Assembly: GCA_029945375.1 (NCBI GenBank)
Contig: CM057061.1
Span: 1,984,001-2,048,000 of the forward strand
DNA length: 64,000 bases
Origin: Agaricus subrufescens
Taxonomy: Eukaryota; Basidiomycota; Agaricomycetes; Agaricales; Agaricaceae
Direction: 5' to 3'
In this document: piece after piece, positions 11,815 to 23,875 of the stretch
How the letters are laid out: each line of letters begins with the position of its first letter
Position numbering within the stretch: position 1 is the stretch's first letter
Notes under the pieces: model-generated
Databases searched by the model: none
Told to the model about the DNA's origin: nothing
Seen by the model: the letters and a program-made list of their open reading frames with translations, nothing else
Program-made: the position numbers and the translations under genes

Positions 11815-12357
11815 TAGATGGAATAGAAGGGCAGGGAAGGAATAAGAGACAAGGAAGAAGCAAAGAGCACTCTGCGGTGCAGGGTTATAAAGTAGTGCAA
11901 AGAATCACACGCATACCGCTAGGTTGCCTAAATCGGCCCAAAGGCGATGCCGCGGGTCACCTCGTCCCTGCTGCGCTTAGCACAGTCCCTCAGTCTTTTA
12001 AGCACAGCAAAGAAAGCCCAGGTCCCGGATGCTTAGCCAGTCTCTTGTACGCTCTCATCCGTCATATCTGCACAGCGGAACACGGTTAGTCAAACAAGGT
12101 TATCCAACATATACACTACCCGTCCCGGTGTCATTCCGACCCTGCCTACACGTGCCTTCAGTGACTCACACGATCGAACGTTGCACTGCTTTCGTTGGGG
12201 GGGGAGAAGAAAAAAAAATGCAATGCTCCAATATATATAGGTCCAACTGTGAAATGAAATGATTCAAACAAAGGGGTATAAAGGAGAACCAAAAATAAAA
12301 TAGATAAATATGCAGCAGAGCTGCATCAAATCGGCCAGAGCCCAGACAGCCCTCAAC
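11815..12357. other. Intergenic between CYSTM and velvet genes
   Basis: These 543 bp contain the promoter of the minus-strand CYSTM gene and the 3'UTR of the velvet gene. A TATATATA-type run lies near 12229-12240. The plus-strand frames here (for example 11727-12089) overlap the CYSTM exon and look like shadows. Nothing else was recognised. Confidence 0.35.
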
Positions 12358-13803
12358 TCAGCTTGTCAGAGGCATATATGTAAACATCCGGGCACCCTGT
12401 CGAAGAAAGCATTGTGTCAAGCGAGTCGGAGCTTGACAGTAGCAAAAATGACGATATAACTCGGTTAGCATCCATAGACGGCAGAAGCAAATTTGACATA
12501 CGAACGGCGGTATACTGGTTCAATGTGAAGACTTCAAATGCCCTCGTTTTTGCCTCGGCCAACACTGTCCCTTGACTGGCTAAGCAAACCGTTCCTATTG
12601 GATCAAACCTGCGCTATGTTAACCGCCGCCCCGAATATCCCACAGGGGCTGGAATACCAACTCACCCTGATATCCTCGTCAAGGTCATACCCAGCTGGTA
12701 TCGACCCCGCCAACGTATACTCACATCCGGAAACAAAAAATACAATCCCAAGTTTCCTTGAGGGTCCTCAAGCTGGTTCACCGAAGAGACAAGATTCCCG
12801 TATAATAGTGGAGGCGCATTCCCACATCCTATCTCTGACCCCATATTCAACGGTATCCTTCCGTCTTCCGAAAATAGTGACAAATGGGCGATGAGGAACG
12901 GCAACTCCGCTTCACTGTTTGGCCAAATGACGTATATCAAAAAAAGCACCCAAAAAAAAAAAAGACGATCAAAACGTAAGCGCGCTGTTGCGACATCAAA
13001 AAAAATAACCGAGAGAAGAGAAATGGTGGTATGCTTGATGTGAAAGAACAGAACATACGTACGGTACAACGGAGTTGCCAGAGGGGTCTCTCACTGTTAA
13101 CTGGGCTATGATTGGTGGAGTCACAGGCAGCCGAGACAGATTCGAATGTCCAAATTCCGCTGTTTTTTGTGGTTGCTGAACTATTTCGAGGTGATACGAC
13201 CTGTCACCAATTAGAAAACGCGTAAGGGCATGGTAAGCACCAACAAAGCAAGGACAAAGAAAATTCTTTACCTCGTCTGGGGGTCCGCAAGGAGGGAGGC
13301 AACCTGAATTCGAGGCGTCGGCCGGGCCAACGACGGTATTTGTGCCTGATTTTCGGTCACAGAAACACGACTAGAGGGCGAACTGGGACTCGATGTCGAA
13401 GATGATCCGTACAGAACCGGCGGGGTAGAGCTACTGCCAACAGAATGCTGGGTATGCAGAGTGAACATGGTATGCATCCGACTGGAGGCATATTTTATGC
13501 AGGGCCATATACTGCTTGATGTTCTTTTGGCATATCGACAAATAGAACAAGGAGCGTGCGGAGTTGAAGATGGCACATGACGATTACATTTCGCCAGTCT
13601 GATGGACGCCGGAGGGAAATCTTGGATCTGAGTACCGAACCAGAACTGGGTGAATCGAAATATTTGATACAAATGAACGAGAGATTAACCTTGTAGATGA
13701 ATCGGGATAGTTTACGTCGCCTTTCCGCTGTTGTCCCCGAGCCGCAAGCTAAATAGTCGTCATAATACTGGATGTTTTCGGCACCGGCAAACATTCGTAA
13801 CAT
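12358..13803 (-). CDS. Velvet-domain regulator (VosA/VelC-like)
   Basis: This is a fungal velvet-family transcription regulator. These proteins bind DNA through an NF-kappaB-like fold and coordinate development with secondary metabolism. The domain is assembled from several exons: SYHLEIVQQPQKTAEFGHSN, then LPVTPPIIAQLTVRDPSGNS, EAELPFLIAHLSLFSEDGR, LYGNLVSSVNQLEDPQGNLG, YFLFPDVSIRWRGRYQLGM, AEAKTRAFEVFTLNQYTAV and PPTRLTQCFLRQGARMFT. This covers the whole velvet domain, and the protein ends a few residues later at the TGA at 12358-12360. Upstream is a Ser/Thr/Pro-rich N-terminal region. The first exon (from 13803) is less certain; translation could begin at a later ATG near 13470. A VosA- or VelC-like class is favoured over VeA because of the short C-terminus, but this is inference. 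Confidence 0.88.
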
Positions 13804-14165
13804 CTAGGGTTTGGTCTAGAGTTTTTCCACCCAGAGCTAAGCTTTGTAAACTGGGACTGGGTGAGAACCGGGAAGGTAGCAAGAGGACTAATTTATATCT
13901 CAGTCGAAAGGGGCACGAGCCAGAGATGAGCGAAGTCGAATGCAATGAGGTGATATACATTATGTATCTAAAGTTCTGGAAGTATGTCAGATCACAAGTC
14001 CGAATCAAGGGTCAATCTGCCAGACCGAAGGAACGGACCGCTCAAAGTTGATGAAGATCTCTTCGCGGACGGTCCTCATTAGGAAAATTCAACTGATATC
14101 GCCAATGAGGGGGAACCAAAAGAGTGGAGAGAGGATTAAGGTTGTAATTACATCTATAGGTGAGA
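13804..14165. other. Intergenic between velvet and TIM23 genes
   Basis: These 362 bp hold the velvet promoter and the TIM23 3'UTR. A CTAGGGTTTGG stretch lies immediately upstream of the velvet start, loosely related to a telomere-repeat box. No gene was seen. Confidence 0.35.
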
Positions 14166-15079
14166 TCAAACGTTTTTTTTAATAACACTCCAGACGCCTG
14201 CCATTCCTGAAACGACAGTCGCGGCAACGATCGTTGGTTTAACCCCGGCTGACAGAATCCATTATCAGGGATATAGGTTCGGGTTGTCAAGACGTAAAGC
14301 AATTACCTGTTGATTTGTAAAGTGCACCTGTGACAGCTCCAGCAACCATACTGCCGAGGGTATCATGCTTTCCGCGCGCAGCATCAATAGAAGAATTAAT
14401 TGCATTATATACAAGGGCTGTGGAAAGGAGAAGGGCGGATTAGGAGGAAAGGGAACACAGGAGGTGGAAGGCACACGTACCCATTACACCGGCCGAGTTA
14501 CCAATGAAGGTTCCTCTTCTAGTGACAGAATTAAGAACACTATTAATCCGTAATCTGGTATTAGAGACGGCGAGAGGACGGCGAGCGCCTTCGCGCAATC
14601 CCCACAAACCACCGACAGCCAAGCCTAGGAAAAAAAAGATGGGCATGTGACAAGAAAAGAACAATAAGAAGGTGAGAATGAGGTGTCCGAGACGGCAGGG
14701 AATAGGCGAAGGCCGAAGCGAAAAGAACGAGATGTTGCAAATTGAGTAATGTGAAAGAGATTGGGTACGAACCACTGAGATACATGGTACCTGTCCCATA
14801 ACAAAGGTCATCACTCCACCCTCGTGAGGGGATAGCCGTGCCAGCGCCAGGTAGGTCATTTGTCTTGTCGTCATCAAGAAGCAGGTAGTCTAGCTTGTCT
14901 CCCAGGCCAGCCAGTGGATGTAACTTTGCGGGGTCATATGCGGCCATGAGGAGGTCGTTTGCTGTGGGCGCATGTTCTAGACTCGATGGGGCATCCACGG
15001 GCGAAGCATAGCCGGGGTCCGACGGGACAGGTGCGGGCTGTGGCGCGACCGAAGACGAGCTGCTGAACCAGGACAACAT
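14166..15079 (-). CDS. TIM23: Mitochondrial inner-membrane translocase subunit Tim23
   Basis: This is the channel-forming subunit of the TIM23 presequence translocase. The start at 15079 (MLSWFSSSSSVAPQPAPVPS) gives a Ser/Pro-rich intermembrane-space domain. It contains LHPLAGLGDKLDYLLLDDDK and IPSRGWSDDLCYGTGTMYLS, both conserved in Tim23. Membrane segments follow through short introns: GLAVGGLWGLREGARRPLAV, then LRINSVLNSVTRRGTFIGNS, AGVMG, ALVYNAINSSIDAARGKHD, GSMVAGAVTGALYKST, GVKPTIVAATVVSGMAGVW and the terminal SVIKKNV. This is the Tim17/22/23 fold with its glycine-rich helices and PRAT-like loop. Another in-frame ATG lies 93 bp upstream, but the shorter form matches the family's start. 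It is divergent from the TPR gene with 117 bp between starts. Confidence 0.95.
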
Positions 15080-15196
15080 GGAGGGCGAGGACGAGGACGA
15101 TGCCAGTGACGTTTGCCAAAATTTCGAGTGACACGCGTCCACGTGACTTAATGACGTTACGGACGAAAACATACGCCAGCCAGCCAGCTATTCCGA

Positions 15197-16234
15197 ATGT
15201 TTGTCGCTCGCCTCGCCCGCTCCTTTGCCGCTGTCTCACGCCGCCCGACGACGAGACATGTCTTCAGACCACCTATCAGTGCGCCGTCTGTTTTTTTCCC
15301 TCTCGCCTGCCCAACAACGGCCCCCCAGGATGGGCAACTTCCCTGACCGCGCATTCGACCGCATCCGACCCCGCGGAATCTGAGGCCGTCCGCTGCCTCG
15401 AACAGGGCACGGCAAAGCTGGAAGAAGGCGATGTCCAAGCCGCAAAAGAGCTCTACAAGCGCAGTGCCAGCATCCGGAGAAATGCAAGCTCGCTCTTCAA
15501 CCTTGGTGTAACGCACTACCACCTTAGTCTGCGCATCTGCCTGTTGCCCATGCCCGTTCTCTGACACGTTTCCAGAGGAATATGACGACGCGATTGCAGC
15601 ATGGAAGGAATCCATCACCCTGCAACCGTCCAGCCCAGACGCTCATACAAGTACGCCCACACCTGCATATATGCGCCCGGATTACTCATGCGCCCAGATC
15701 TTGCAAGCGCTTACATCATTTCTCCCGGTATGGCTTGTCCGAATCTCGACTCCCATGGCGACTTATCTTGCCGTGAGCCTAGTTCCCCGTCCGGATCTTG
15801 CTCTCCACCACCTCGAGTATAACAAACAGTTCACCTCATCACCATGTCATCATCTGACGCACCAACCAACAGGATTGCTTCATCTCTTTCTCCCGAAGAT
15901 CCAGAAATAGCCTTCAATCACGCCGCAATCTTGGAAGCCAGTTAGTTCGGCTTCTCTCTGTCTCGTATTGTATTCTAATGTTAGTACGATCGTGTCATTT
16001 CCAGCCGGTAGATTGGAAGAGGCCCTTGAAAAGTATAAGCTTAGCAAGCAATTCGGCGTCGAGCGAGCCGCCGTCCACATACGAAATGTACGCAGTTCCC
16101 AAACATCATTTCCTTGGCTACTCATGAATCATCACCGATAACGAATACTACTCTAGGTCAGTGCCAAGATTTTCGGACAGAAAATGAAACAGGCAGAGAA
16201 TTTATCGGGAACCCCTGATGATAAAACTTCATGA
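15197..16234 (+). CDS. TPR-repeat protein with mitochondrial presequence
   Basis: This is a tetratricopeptide-repeat protein of unknown exact role. The start at 15197 encodes MFVARLARSFAAVSRRPTTR, a basic, Arg/Ala/Ser-rich stretch typical of a mitochondrial presequence. A 50 bp intron (15279-15328) must be removed to join it to the frame ESEAVRCLEQGTAKLEEGDV. TPR-like helices follow across further introns: AAKELYKRSASIRRNASSL, EYDDAIAAWKESITLQPSS, PDAHTNLASAYIISP, then PEIAFNHAAILEATGRLEEA and LEKYKLSKQFGVERAAVHIR. The protein ends GTPDDKTS at 16234. The pattern G/L/A/Y at helix positions supports at least three TPRs. It is divergent from TIM23, which may reflect shared mitochondrial function, but co-regulation is inference. 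Confidence 0.75.
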
Positions 16235-19200
16235 CCTTCATTTGCTCTAGATTCGCCTTAGAAGTTCGTCACCATGGGGTCCAGGCATACCAGCCACCTC
16301 GCGCGACCATGCTCCTACTTGTACTCTTACACCAAATATAGTAATGTTCTTAGATTTTATCGAGATTCAAGAAGAGCTTCGCTTACATCAAACTAACAAC
16401 AAACCTCCTGTGTATAGCATCCCGGCGAATCTTCTGAGCATTTTACACGTACAGGACGCCACAGGGCTCGCGGTAGGGGTGACATGTCCTTTCCGAACAC
16501 AAAGGGCACATTCTCTCACGTCTTTATTGAAAACAATACCTTTCCAGACCACGACGCACAATTCATTCAGTGCTTAACGACATTTTAGTGCCGCGCCCCC
16601 AAGGAATTGCTGCCAACCCTGCGTTAAAGGACCCTACTTATTTGATGGCTATAGTGACTATCGTGGTCTATCAAGGCCAGGCCCCACGGACATCTCAGTT
16701 CGTCTTCGAAACGAAAATAACAGTACAATTGAAAGGAGAGGCCATTACGCAACATTTACCTCTCTGTGATATATTAATTGGCTGATTAGAATATCTCAGC
16801 CTTCAGTCTCCTGCCCGCCACATCTCCGAGACAAATAGAAAAGAACTTCGCCGCCTAATAATTTCGCAGATGAGATGGCCAAGGAAACCCCTCGGACCGG
16901 TTGCGGTGATCACCGCCATTACACCACAGATTTTGAGAGGGTTTCAAAAACGTTCATGCCTTGCTATTCTCACACGTCAACTAGATAGCACGAGGATTGG
17001 AGTAACTCATTGCCGGTCGTTATTGTTTTCGAGATGACGTTCGACGCGAATGCAGCTGAATGTGACCATTTGCTATGTCATGGCGCTATAATTATCAAAT
17101 TACCAACTCCCATCGTTACCGTACGCAGCGCCGGATTGAAGGAGCCAAAACTGTGGTCGCCTACGAGTATCAGGTGTTCATAAGAACTTCCTGACGCACG
17201 GGAGGCTTCTCTCTGGGGTGAATTGACGCAGCTCCAGTTGAGAACGTGTTAGAATACGGTATCATGATAGAAGCTATTCTTGGGACGCTTCCACGCTGCA
17301 CATGGTCTCTGTACATAGTAAGTAATCAGACGATCTCTGGATAGGACAAGCGCTACAGGAGCCTTCTTCTATAACAAAATACTAGCGCCTCATCACCAAG
17401 GCCGGCTCCCTTATCTATTCTCGTGAAAGTAAAAGTAGGGCAATCACAAAAGAGAATTTCCGCTGTCGCTCGAAGTTTGAGCCGCCATCTAAAAGGGGTT
17501 TTAACCTTGTCTTTACGACAATCTTAAAGAATGGCCGCAGAATTTGATCGAATAAACTGACAGTGAATGCGCATGATCACCTGGAGACACAAATTTCCCA
17601 ATCGTTTCGACTTTGAGCCGTTGTTTTTTTTTTCTCAAAGCGGCCGATTCGTTCGGCCCATATTACGCCACCTTCCTTGGTTTCGTACCAGATACCGTTC
17701 TCTTGTCAGTGAGGAAGAAGCAAAATAATCTCAAGTGGAGATAGGCCTGCGCTTATGCTTGTCGACCGCGTAGTTCGGATTGAGGATATTTAAGGGTTGA
17801 CTATTCCCTCCCTCTGGGGGGGTGCCAGTAAGCCCGTAGACAAGGTTTCTGCGAACTGTAAGGTCGTTTTATCCCACGCACATTGATTTATACAAAGAAT
17901 TGATCAACCAGTGATAGAGAAATCGTACTGTGGGACCAATTTTTGATCAGATCAAATATAGACGCCGCGCCAGATTTTAGTTGTCATCAGAAAGAAAAAA
18001 TGTCACCGAATCGGAACCCGGGGTTCGTAGACAAAGGCCTCAATTGTTTTTGTTTTTTGATTTTTTGACAGTGTGATTGGGAGACGTGGAGAGTAGTCAT
18101 TTACCCTCATGCGTTTATTGGGTAACGATGTTCGTGGCCGCAAAGCGTGCGAGAATTGGAAGAACCTTCCTTTGCCCGGCGGATTTAATGGTGGGATGGC
18201 TAGTTCCTGATTCGGTTTGATCTGCTAGTAACATAGAATTCGGGGCAAGTCGGGCCATACATTTGCTAATGCAATAGCAACTGCAAAAATGACAACAGAG
18301 AGCGCCGGCGCTAAGGAGATCAAATTTCATGGTAGTCCTTCGGGTTGTACAAGTGTCGTACTATAAAACACATGCTCAAAAACCGTCACTTAGCGTATCC
18401 CGAGTCCTATCTATTTTGGAAATGACAAAGGAATGAAAAATCAATGAGGATCCAGAACTTCTTTTCCTGCGCGAAGCAATGAAAGGGCGGAACTTACCAA
18501 AGCAAGGGACTGGGAAAACACCCTTTTTCTGACACACTCGACTCGGTCGAAGTCGAGATTGGCTCGATACAAGATTGACTATCACGGATGCAGTAAGATA
18601 GGCAGAGAAGAGAACTGGCTGGACATTGAACTTGCCTCATACAGCACAATAAGCCAAAAATCAATCTGTCAAGAATCCACGGGCCAATCTTGATTTCAAA
18701 TTTTGATCGTTACTCGAGAGGAGAGTAATGTGGATCGAGGTACGCGTCCTTGTAAAAAATCATTTCGAAGCGAAACATGAAGCAAGAAAGACCCGAAGGC
18801 GCACATGGCGAGAAATTGTACGAGAACACCGGATGTATTATCACCGTTAATAAAAAAAGAATCAACTGCGTTACTGCCGAAGATGACATCCCAGCTCGAG
18901 TACAAGGTGGGAATCTAACGGATTCATGTGGTCAGCGGTAGGTGTTCCCGAGGCAGAGATCGTCCTGCGGTGTTTTACGCTTCTGGCCCGGTTCAAGGAT
19001 CATCTAGACCGCCTGGAGTATTGTTTGATTGCTCTCCCTGGATGCGTGTTGCTGTTCTAGAGCGGTCGAATTGAATGTGATGGAAAACATGCCATGGAGT
19101 CGCTACTTAAGTTAATTACGGACGAAACGACGCAAGTTTCATCACCAGACGCGACAAGACCGTAAGGTATCCAAACAGCGTATCAACCCATAGAGTTTCA

Positions 19201-19785
19201 TCCCATGTCTCGGGCTGAACAATTTCAACTGTCCAACATCTGGATTGCTAGTTTGTTCCCGATTGCAGCAGGGGGTATAGATGTTGGGATGATGGTGCTG
19301 AACTAAAATAGATTCGCCACAGCCAAGAGTATGGGCGCTCTAAACGCTTATTGTGTGCAGAAAAGGCTTAATTAATTACTGCCTACTAGAGTCGTCCCTG
19401 GATGAAGCAAACATGTAATACCATCCGTTGAAACATACACCAGTTTAGTTTATCCAATGACCGATGCCCCAGAGTCCTGGTACTTCGTTCGGCTCCAGAA
19501 GACCATATAACCAGGAGTGAATATTACTTCCAAGCATTTGCAGGATCCACCTGAACAGACCCTGTATTACCATTCCCACAACGAACACGTACACGAATGC
19601 AAACCACCACGCCTGGTCTGACGAAAAACCAAAATAGACCGAATTCACTTAAAAAAATGTCCAGATGTAACTCCGCCAACATCAACTCTACCCACTATCT
19701 ACCGGAGCCGAGAGCGTGGGCGTTTCGAATTGGAATGCTTGAACAGTAAACTGCGCCAAGATACGGCAGTCAAGTTATGCAATGC
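16235..19785. other. 3.5 kb gene-poor interval
   Basis: No reading frame above about 72 codons and no recognisable domain occurs on either strand. Small frames exist: plus 16344-16577 and 16570-16785; minus 18115-18330, 18376-18585, 18696-18905 and 19445-19648. The last encodes a hydrophobic 67-residue peptide with one likely membrane helix (WWFAFVYVFVVGMVIQGLF) and is the best candidate for a small gene. No terminal repeats, transposase or reverse-transcriptase motif, or tRNA B box in proper context was seen. Several palindromic and AT-rich patches suggest old, decayed sequence or regulatory/ncRNA content. Confidence 0.45.
19445..19648 (-). CDS. Possible small membrane protein (67 aa)
   Basis: This single-exon frame in the gene-poor interval begins MNSVYFGFSSDQAWWFAFVY and ends GLWGIGHWIN. 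It has one strong hydrophobic stretch of about 20 residues near the N-terminus, followed by an amphipathic tail rich in Trp, Leu and Gly. No homologue is recognised. It could be a lineage-specific small membrane protein, an exon of a larger gene whose other exons I cannot identify, or a chance frame. The absence of neighbours with coding character keeps confidence low. Confidence 0.2.
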   Translation of the reverse strand: MNSVYFGFSSDQAWWFAFVYVFVVGMVIQGLFRWILQMLGSNIHSWLYGLLEPNEVPGLWGIGHWIN

Positions 19786-21937
19786 CTATCTGCCGTTGAT
19801 GGTCGCTCCTGAATCCCGCCGGGCGGTTCCGGATGGACCAGTGGTTTGCATCCCTTCGCGAGGCCGAGCGGCATCTCCACTAGCAAGTGCGGGAGGTAAT
19901 CTATTTGGATGCTCGGGAATCGCATCAATCTCTTTCTTGGCTTCCTCCCATGCTTCTAGATTCTTTGTAATAGACACGAGAATTATTATCGTGCTCCATG
20001 AGGCAGTGAGAAGTATCGCGTACCTTCTTACACCATTCACGGTGACTCTGTGCCATACTGATTGCCATCTCTCTGAGATCTGCGACTTTCTGTCGCTGGA
20101 ACCTGTCGAGGTCGGCTTGAATCGTAGAGCTGGAGTACTTTAGATCCTGTGTTGATAAATGAAGGGCATCCTCAAGCTAAAACAGTCACACATTTAAGAA
20201 CAAGTTTTGCATGCAATCTTCATGATTTACCTGTGAAATACTTTCTCTGGTTTTCGTAATAGTGTTCCGACGCGCCGTTTCCGGATCCACGTCCATCATG
20301 CCGTGCAGGGTGTAGCTAAGCGCATTCAAAAGACCCATACCAGGAGTTCTCGATCTCCGTCGTATAGGACTAGGTCCAGGATGGGGTGGTAGAGCTGGCC
20401 AGGAGTTGGCCTGTTCACGCTCCGTGCCATGTTCGCCATCCTCTTCTTCTCCCACGATTTCCGGACTTGAGGGTGTGGATGCCACCCGCTGATGATCAGG
20501 TTGGGCAGATGATGTACCAGGCCTTCCTCGACCGAGGGCGTCCTCCAACCGTCTGGCTTCATGCTCACTTTTCTCCAGTTCATCAAGAGAATCGCGCTTG
20601 TTGACAAGGGCGTCCTGTGTCATTTCGTACTGTACATGCTTTTGATGCCGATATGCCAGTAATTTCTTAATGATGGAGGCAAACTGGGAATACTCATGCA
20701 ATGGTTCTGCCCAGTTTTGTTCCAATTCCTGTAGCTAAGCTCCATGTTCAGCAGCTGTCATAAAATTCAGGCGATTGAATCAACCAACCAGTTTCGTAGT
20801 TGACATATAAGTGGCGTCGGCGGCTTGTCCAGTTTTCTCAATGGCAGAGGAGAGGGCTCCCGCTTCATTGAGGCTGAACCCATTCAGTGTAGCGCCCAAA
20901 TCAGCATGATCCTGGGCGTAATCTGTGTTTTGATGAATGACTTTCATGGTGTTGAGTGAGATTCTGACCATACCTGTCCAGCGTTTGATCACCCTTCGTG
21001 TAACTTTTTCCATTGGCCCTCCGACATGATTGGCGAATTTGTTGGTGAACGCTTCAGAGTCGAGGAACCGCTGATCAGGGTTACGTAAAGGATGCGCCGC
21101 AGAGGGATTGGATAGGGCATTATAGGCGGGTGAAGCATTCTGATCCGTCGGATTGTGCGAAGGGGCTTTCAGGATATTCTTGGGTAAGAGCGAGATAGGT
21201 GGTGAATTGAGAACCTCAGTCTATGACTATGAGTATCAAAAGTAAAGCGCAGTTATTGTTAGACGTACCCATGACACCTCTCCATCTAGAAATCGATGAA
21301 AGACATGCTCATTTGACAAAATTGGGTGTCGCGCAATACGGTTGAGGAACGTTTGCAACATCCGTTTCCGTCGAGCAATCAAGGCGGCGTCCTCCTTCGC
21401 CTTGGACTGCTTGACAGCATAATCTCCAATAGTGTTCTTTGACGGAATGGGGGGTATGATCAAGGTAGGATACAGTTTTGCCATGCTCTGGCGGAAAGAC
21501 TCAAATTCTGAATAACGATGGCGAGCTTCGGCATACTGAAGTTCTTGTCAGCGACACCGACGTTGTGCATGAGCATGAAATAACATACTCTGGTCCTAAT
21601 GACGTACACAATGTACGGGGAAGTTGCATTTACTGATGTCTTCTGGGCATCTGTTATCTGGAGAACGTGATTAGGCATAGGCATCTCTGGCAATGCGAGC
21701 GGGACACACGAGAATCTCGATTTCCTCTCCAGAATGCAGCACCCGGTCAGTTCCACAGCAGAAGTCAGACTTCTTGTTCTGTGGTGCAGAGCGGAGGCCC
21801 TGGGAAGCGAGCGGCCGCGCCAGGTCCTGAGGCGGCGAAGCAGAAGAGAGGTCCGCGGGAGGGTCGTAGAGGTCGTCGGTGGAAGGAGTCTCTGGCTGGT
21901 CGTCGTCGGCGCCATCGAAGGGGTTGTAGTCGTCCAT
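19786..21937 (-). CDS. Sorting nexin, SNX41/ATG20-type (PX-BAR)
   Basis: This is a PX-BAR sorting nexin that binds endosomal phosphatidylinositol 3-phosphate and acts in retrieval and selective autophagy. The start MDDYNPFDGADDDQPETPST opens an acidic N-terminus. The PX domain follows from about residue 80: EIEILITDAQKTSVNATSPY, IVYVIRT, EARHRYSEFESFRQSMAKLY and PTLIIPPIPSKNTIGDYA, then ARRKRMLQTFLNRIARHP and NEHVFHRFLDGE. The BAR region contains DYAQDHADLGATLNGFSLNE, LQELEQNWAEPLHEYSQFAS and IIKKLLAYRHQKHVQYEMTQ. It is interrupted by a long disordered insertion with Pro/Ser repeats before LLNALSYTLHGMMDVDPETA. That insertion inside the BAR domain is the mark of SNX41/ATG20-type fungal proteins. 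The two paralogues cannot be separated by eye. Confidence 0.88.
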
Positions 21938-22027
21938 GGGGGCAGAATTCAGAGACTGCGCTGCGTAATGTCACTAATGTGGTTGTATTCCCCCTCACGT
22001 GAACAGCATCATAACTAGCTACGACGT

Positions 22028-23875
22028 CTACCCAAAAACCCGAAAGCCCCCCGCACTCACGTCCCCTCTCGCCTCGCCGTACCCCTTTCCGAGCAACGAC
22101 GCGAACAGCTCGTCTACCTGCTCTTCGTGCCATGCACCCACAACAGGCACCGGGACCATGAAGTTCTGCAGTTTCTCGTGTACTTCGTATCTGCAAGCAT
22201 GTTAAGCACACCTTTACCGAGAAACGGGTTCCACTCACCGAATCTTCCTCCCTTTGCTGGCCTTTGTGTCCACTTTCTTCTTCGTTTTTTTCTCTCGCTG
22301 TAGAGCCATCCAATTGTCGGCTCCATCAACTCCTTCGCCCCGGGACTCGATGACATCCCGCAGCAGTTGTTGATAGAAATCTGTATCGTCGAATACCTCG
22401 GCATCTTCTTCCTTCTCATCCGCAGCTTTGACCTTACTCCGCAGCACACGAGTCTTACCTACTAACCGAGAGTGATCTAGTAACACCTCGTCAACTAGCT
22501 GAACAGCTGATTTTACTTGATTCGAAGTTTTAGAGAATGCATTGCGATTTGAAGGTAGCAAAACTGAAGGTGCCACAGCTTGGATTTTTGCAGACCACTT
22601 CGCCAGAGTTTGGACCAGCCACGGGTGTAAACTGGACAGATACATGGAGTCAAACAACTGAAGTCACATTGTGAGGCACTTACGCTTGCTCCAACTTTGC
22701 TGTATCCGTACTTGCTTCGCTAAAGTATTCAGCATATTTTTGTATGTCATCGTCTTCTTGTATCCTCCGCCTTTTACGTGGAGGAGGAGTAACATTCTCA
22801 TTCATCGTGAGAAGTTTCTGGGTTGGACAAATAATCAGAGCCGGAGGAGGGGAAGCTGCTCCACCTAAACTAACCTCTTGTAGTTCGAAAAGATCTTCAG
22901 TTAATAGAATGGACTCTTCAAGATACTTTTGTAAATCCTCCTGACATTCTTGAGATTCTAATGATGTTCGTGACTTTGGATCCAGTCAACATTTGAGCGA
23001 CAATAAACGTAGAATAAACTCACTGGTGGAATTTTATTTACTGTCGTCGCTGCTTTTTGTAGCTGGATCCTGGCATCAAGGAGTACATCCCAGATATTCT
23101 AGAGATCTCATTCATCAGTGAATGGAGGGTGATGTAGACAACTACTCACCAGCTGTCTCACAAGTGCCTTTCCTTTCCTCAAATCCTCTTCTCTCGTCTT
23201 CTGTAGCACAGTTGTAAGATGATCGGACTGCATAGGTTCATCTTCTGCTTTCTGTTCTCCTGCAGGTAAGGCAGCCCGCTCTTCTCTTGAGGTTCCACCC
23301 TCTTCCTGTTCATCTTCCCCGCTGTCAGAAGGTACCGCTTCGTCCCACTCCTGCTCCCCCTCCGCTCCCCCAACATCTTCACTAGCTGCATCATCCTGAT
23401 CTTCGTCACCATCATCTTTATCTTCCTCATCTTCCTCTTCCTCATCTTCCTCTTCAACCTCCATTACATGCCTCCTACTAGTTATTACACCATCATATTT
23501 CAGGTCTGCGATACTCAGTCTTAGCGTGCTCGGCCTGAATTCGAACCACAAGCAGGACAGTCAGTACATAACCAAGCACCACACCAGCAATCATAACATA
23601 CCCGACTTCAAAATAGTGTTCCCTGCCTGCCGATGTCGCAGCACGACCTTCATCATCCGAACGCCGCTCATGTTCATTCAAACCCTCAGGATCGAAATCT
23701 ACCCATGAAAGCTTCACTCAGAAAAAGGCAGTTAAATTAATACGTCCACACCAACTCACCAACTGGCGCGGGTTCGTCCAACTGAGCTAGTTGTTGAGCA
23801 AGTGAAAGACCTATTTTAGGCTGCGTTAAGCAGTCCTTGACAGGGAGGAATTACCAACGTACGTCCTGACGCCAT
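22028..23875 (-). CDS. BFR2: BFR2/AATF (Traube) ribosome-biogenesis factor
   Basis: This is a nucleolar protein of the AATF/Bfr2 family, needed for early 40S processing in the SSU processome. The first exon is short (MASG) and a GTACGT intron joins it to [17 protein letters not shown]. Next come [20 protein letters not shown] and [20 protein letters not shown], then a very long Asp/Glu tract (about 23270-23480). The AATF leucine-zipper-like region has [20 protein letters not shown] and [13 protein letters not shown]. The C-terminal TRAUB domain includes [20 protein letters not shown] and [20 protein letters not shown], then [20 protein letters not shown] and [16 protein letters not shown], ending FRVFG. 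All parts are collinear with the family. The gene is tandem with the sorting nexin, 90 bp apart. Confidence 0.92.
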
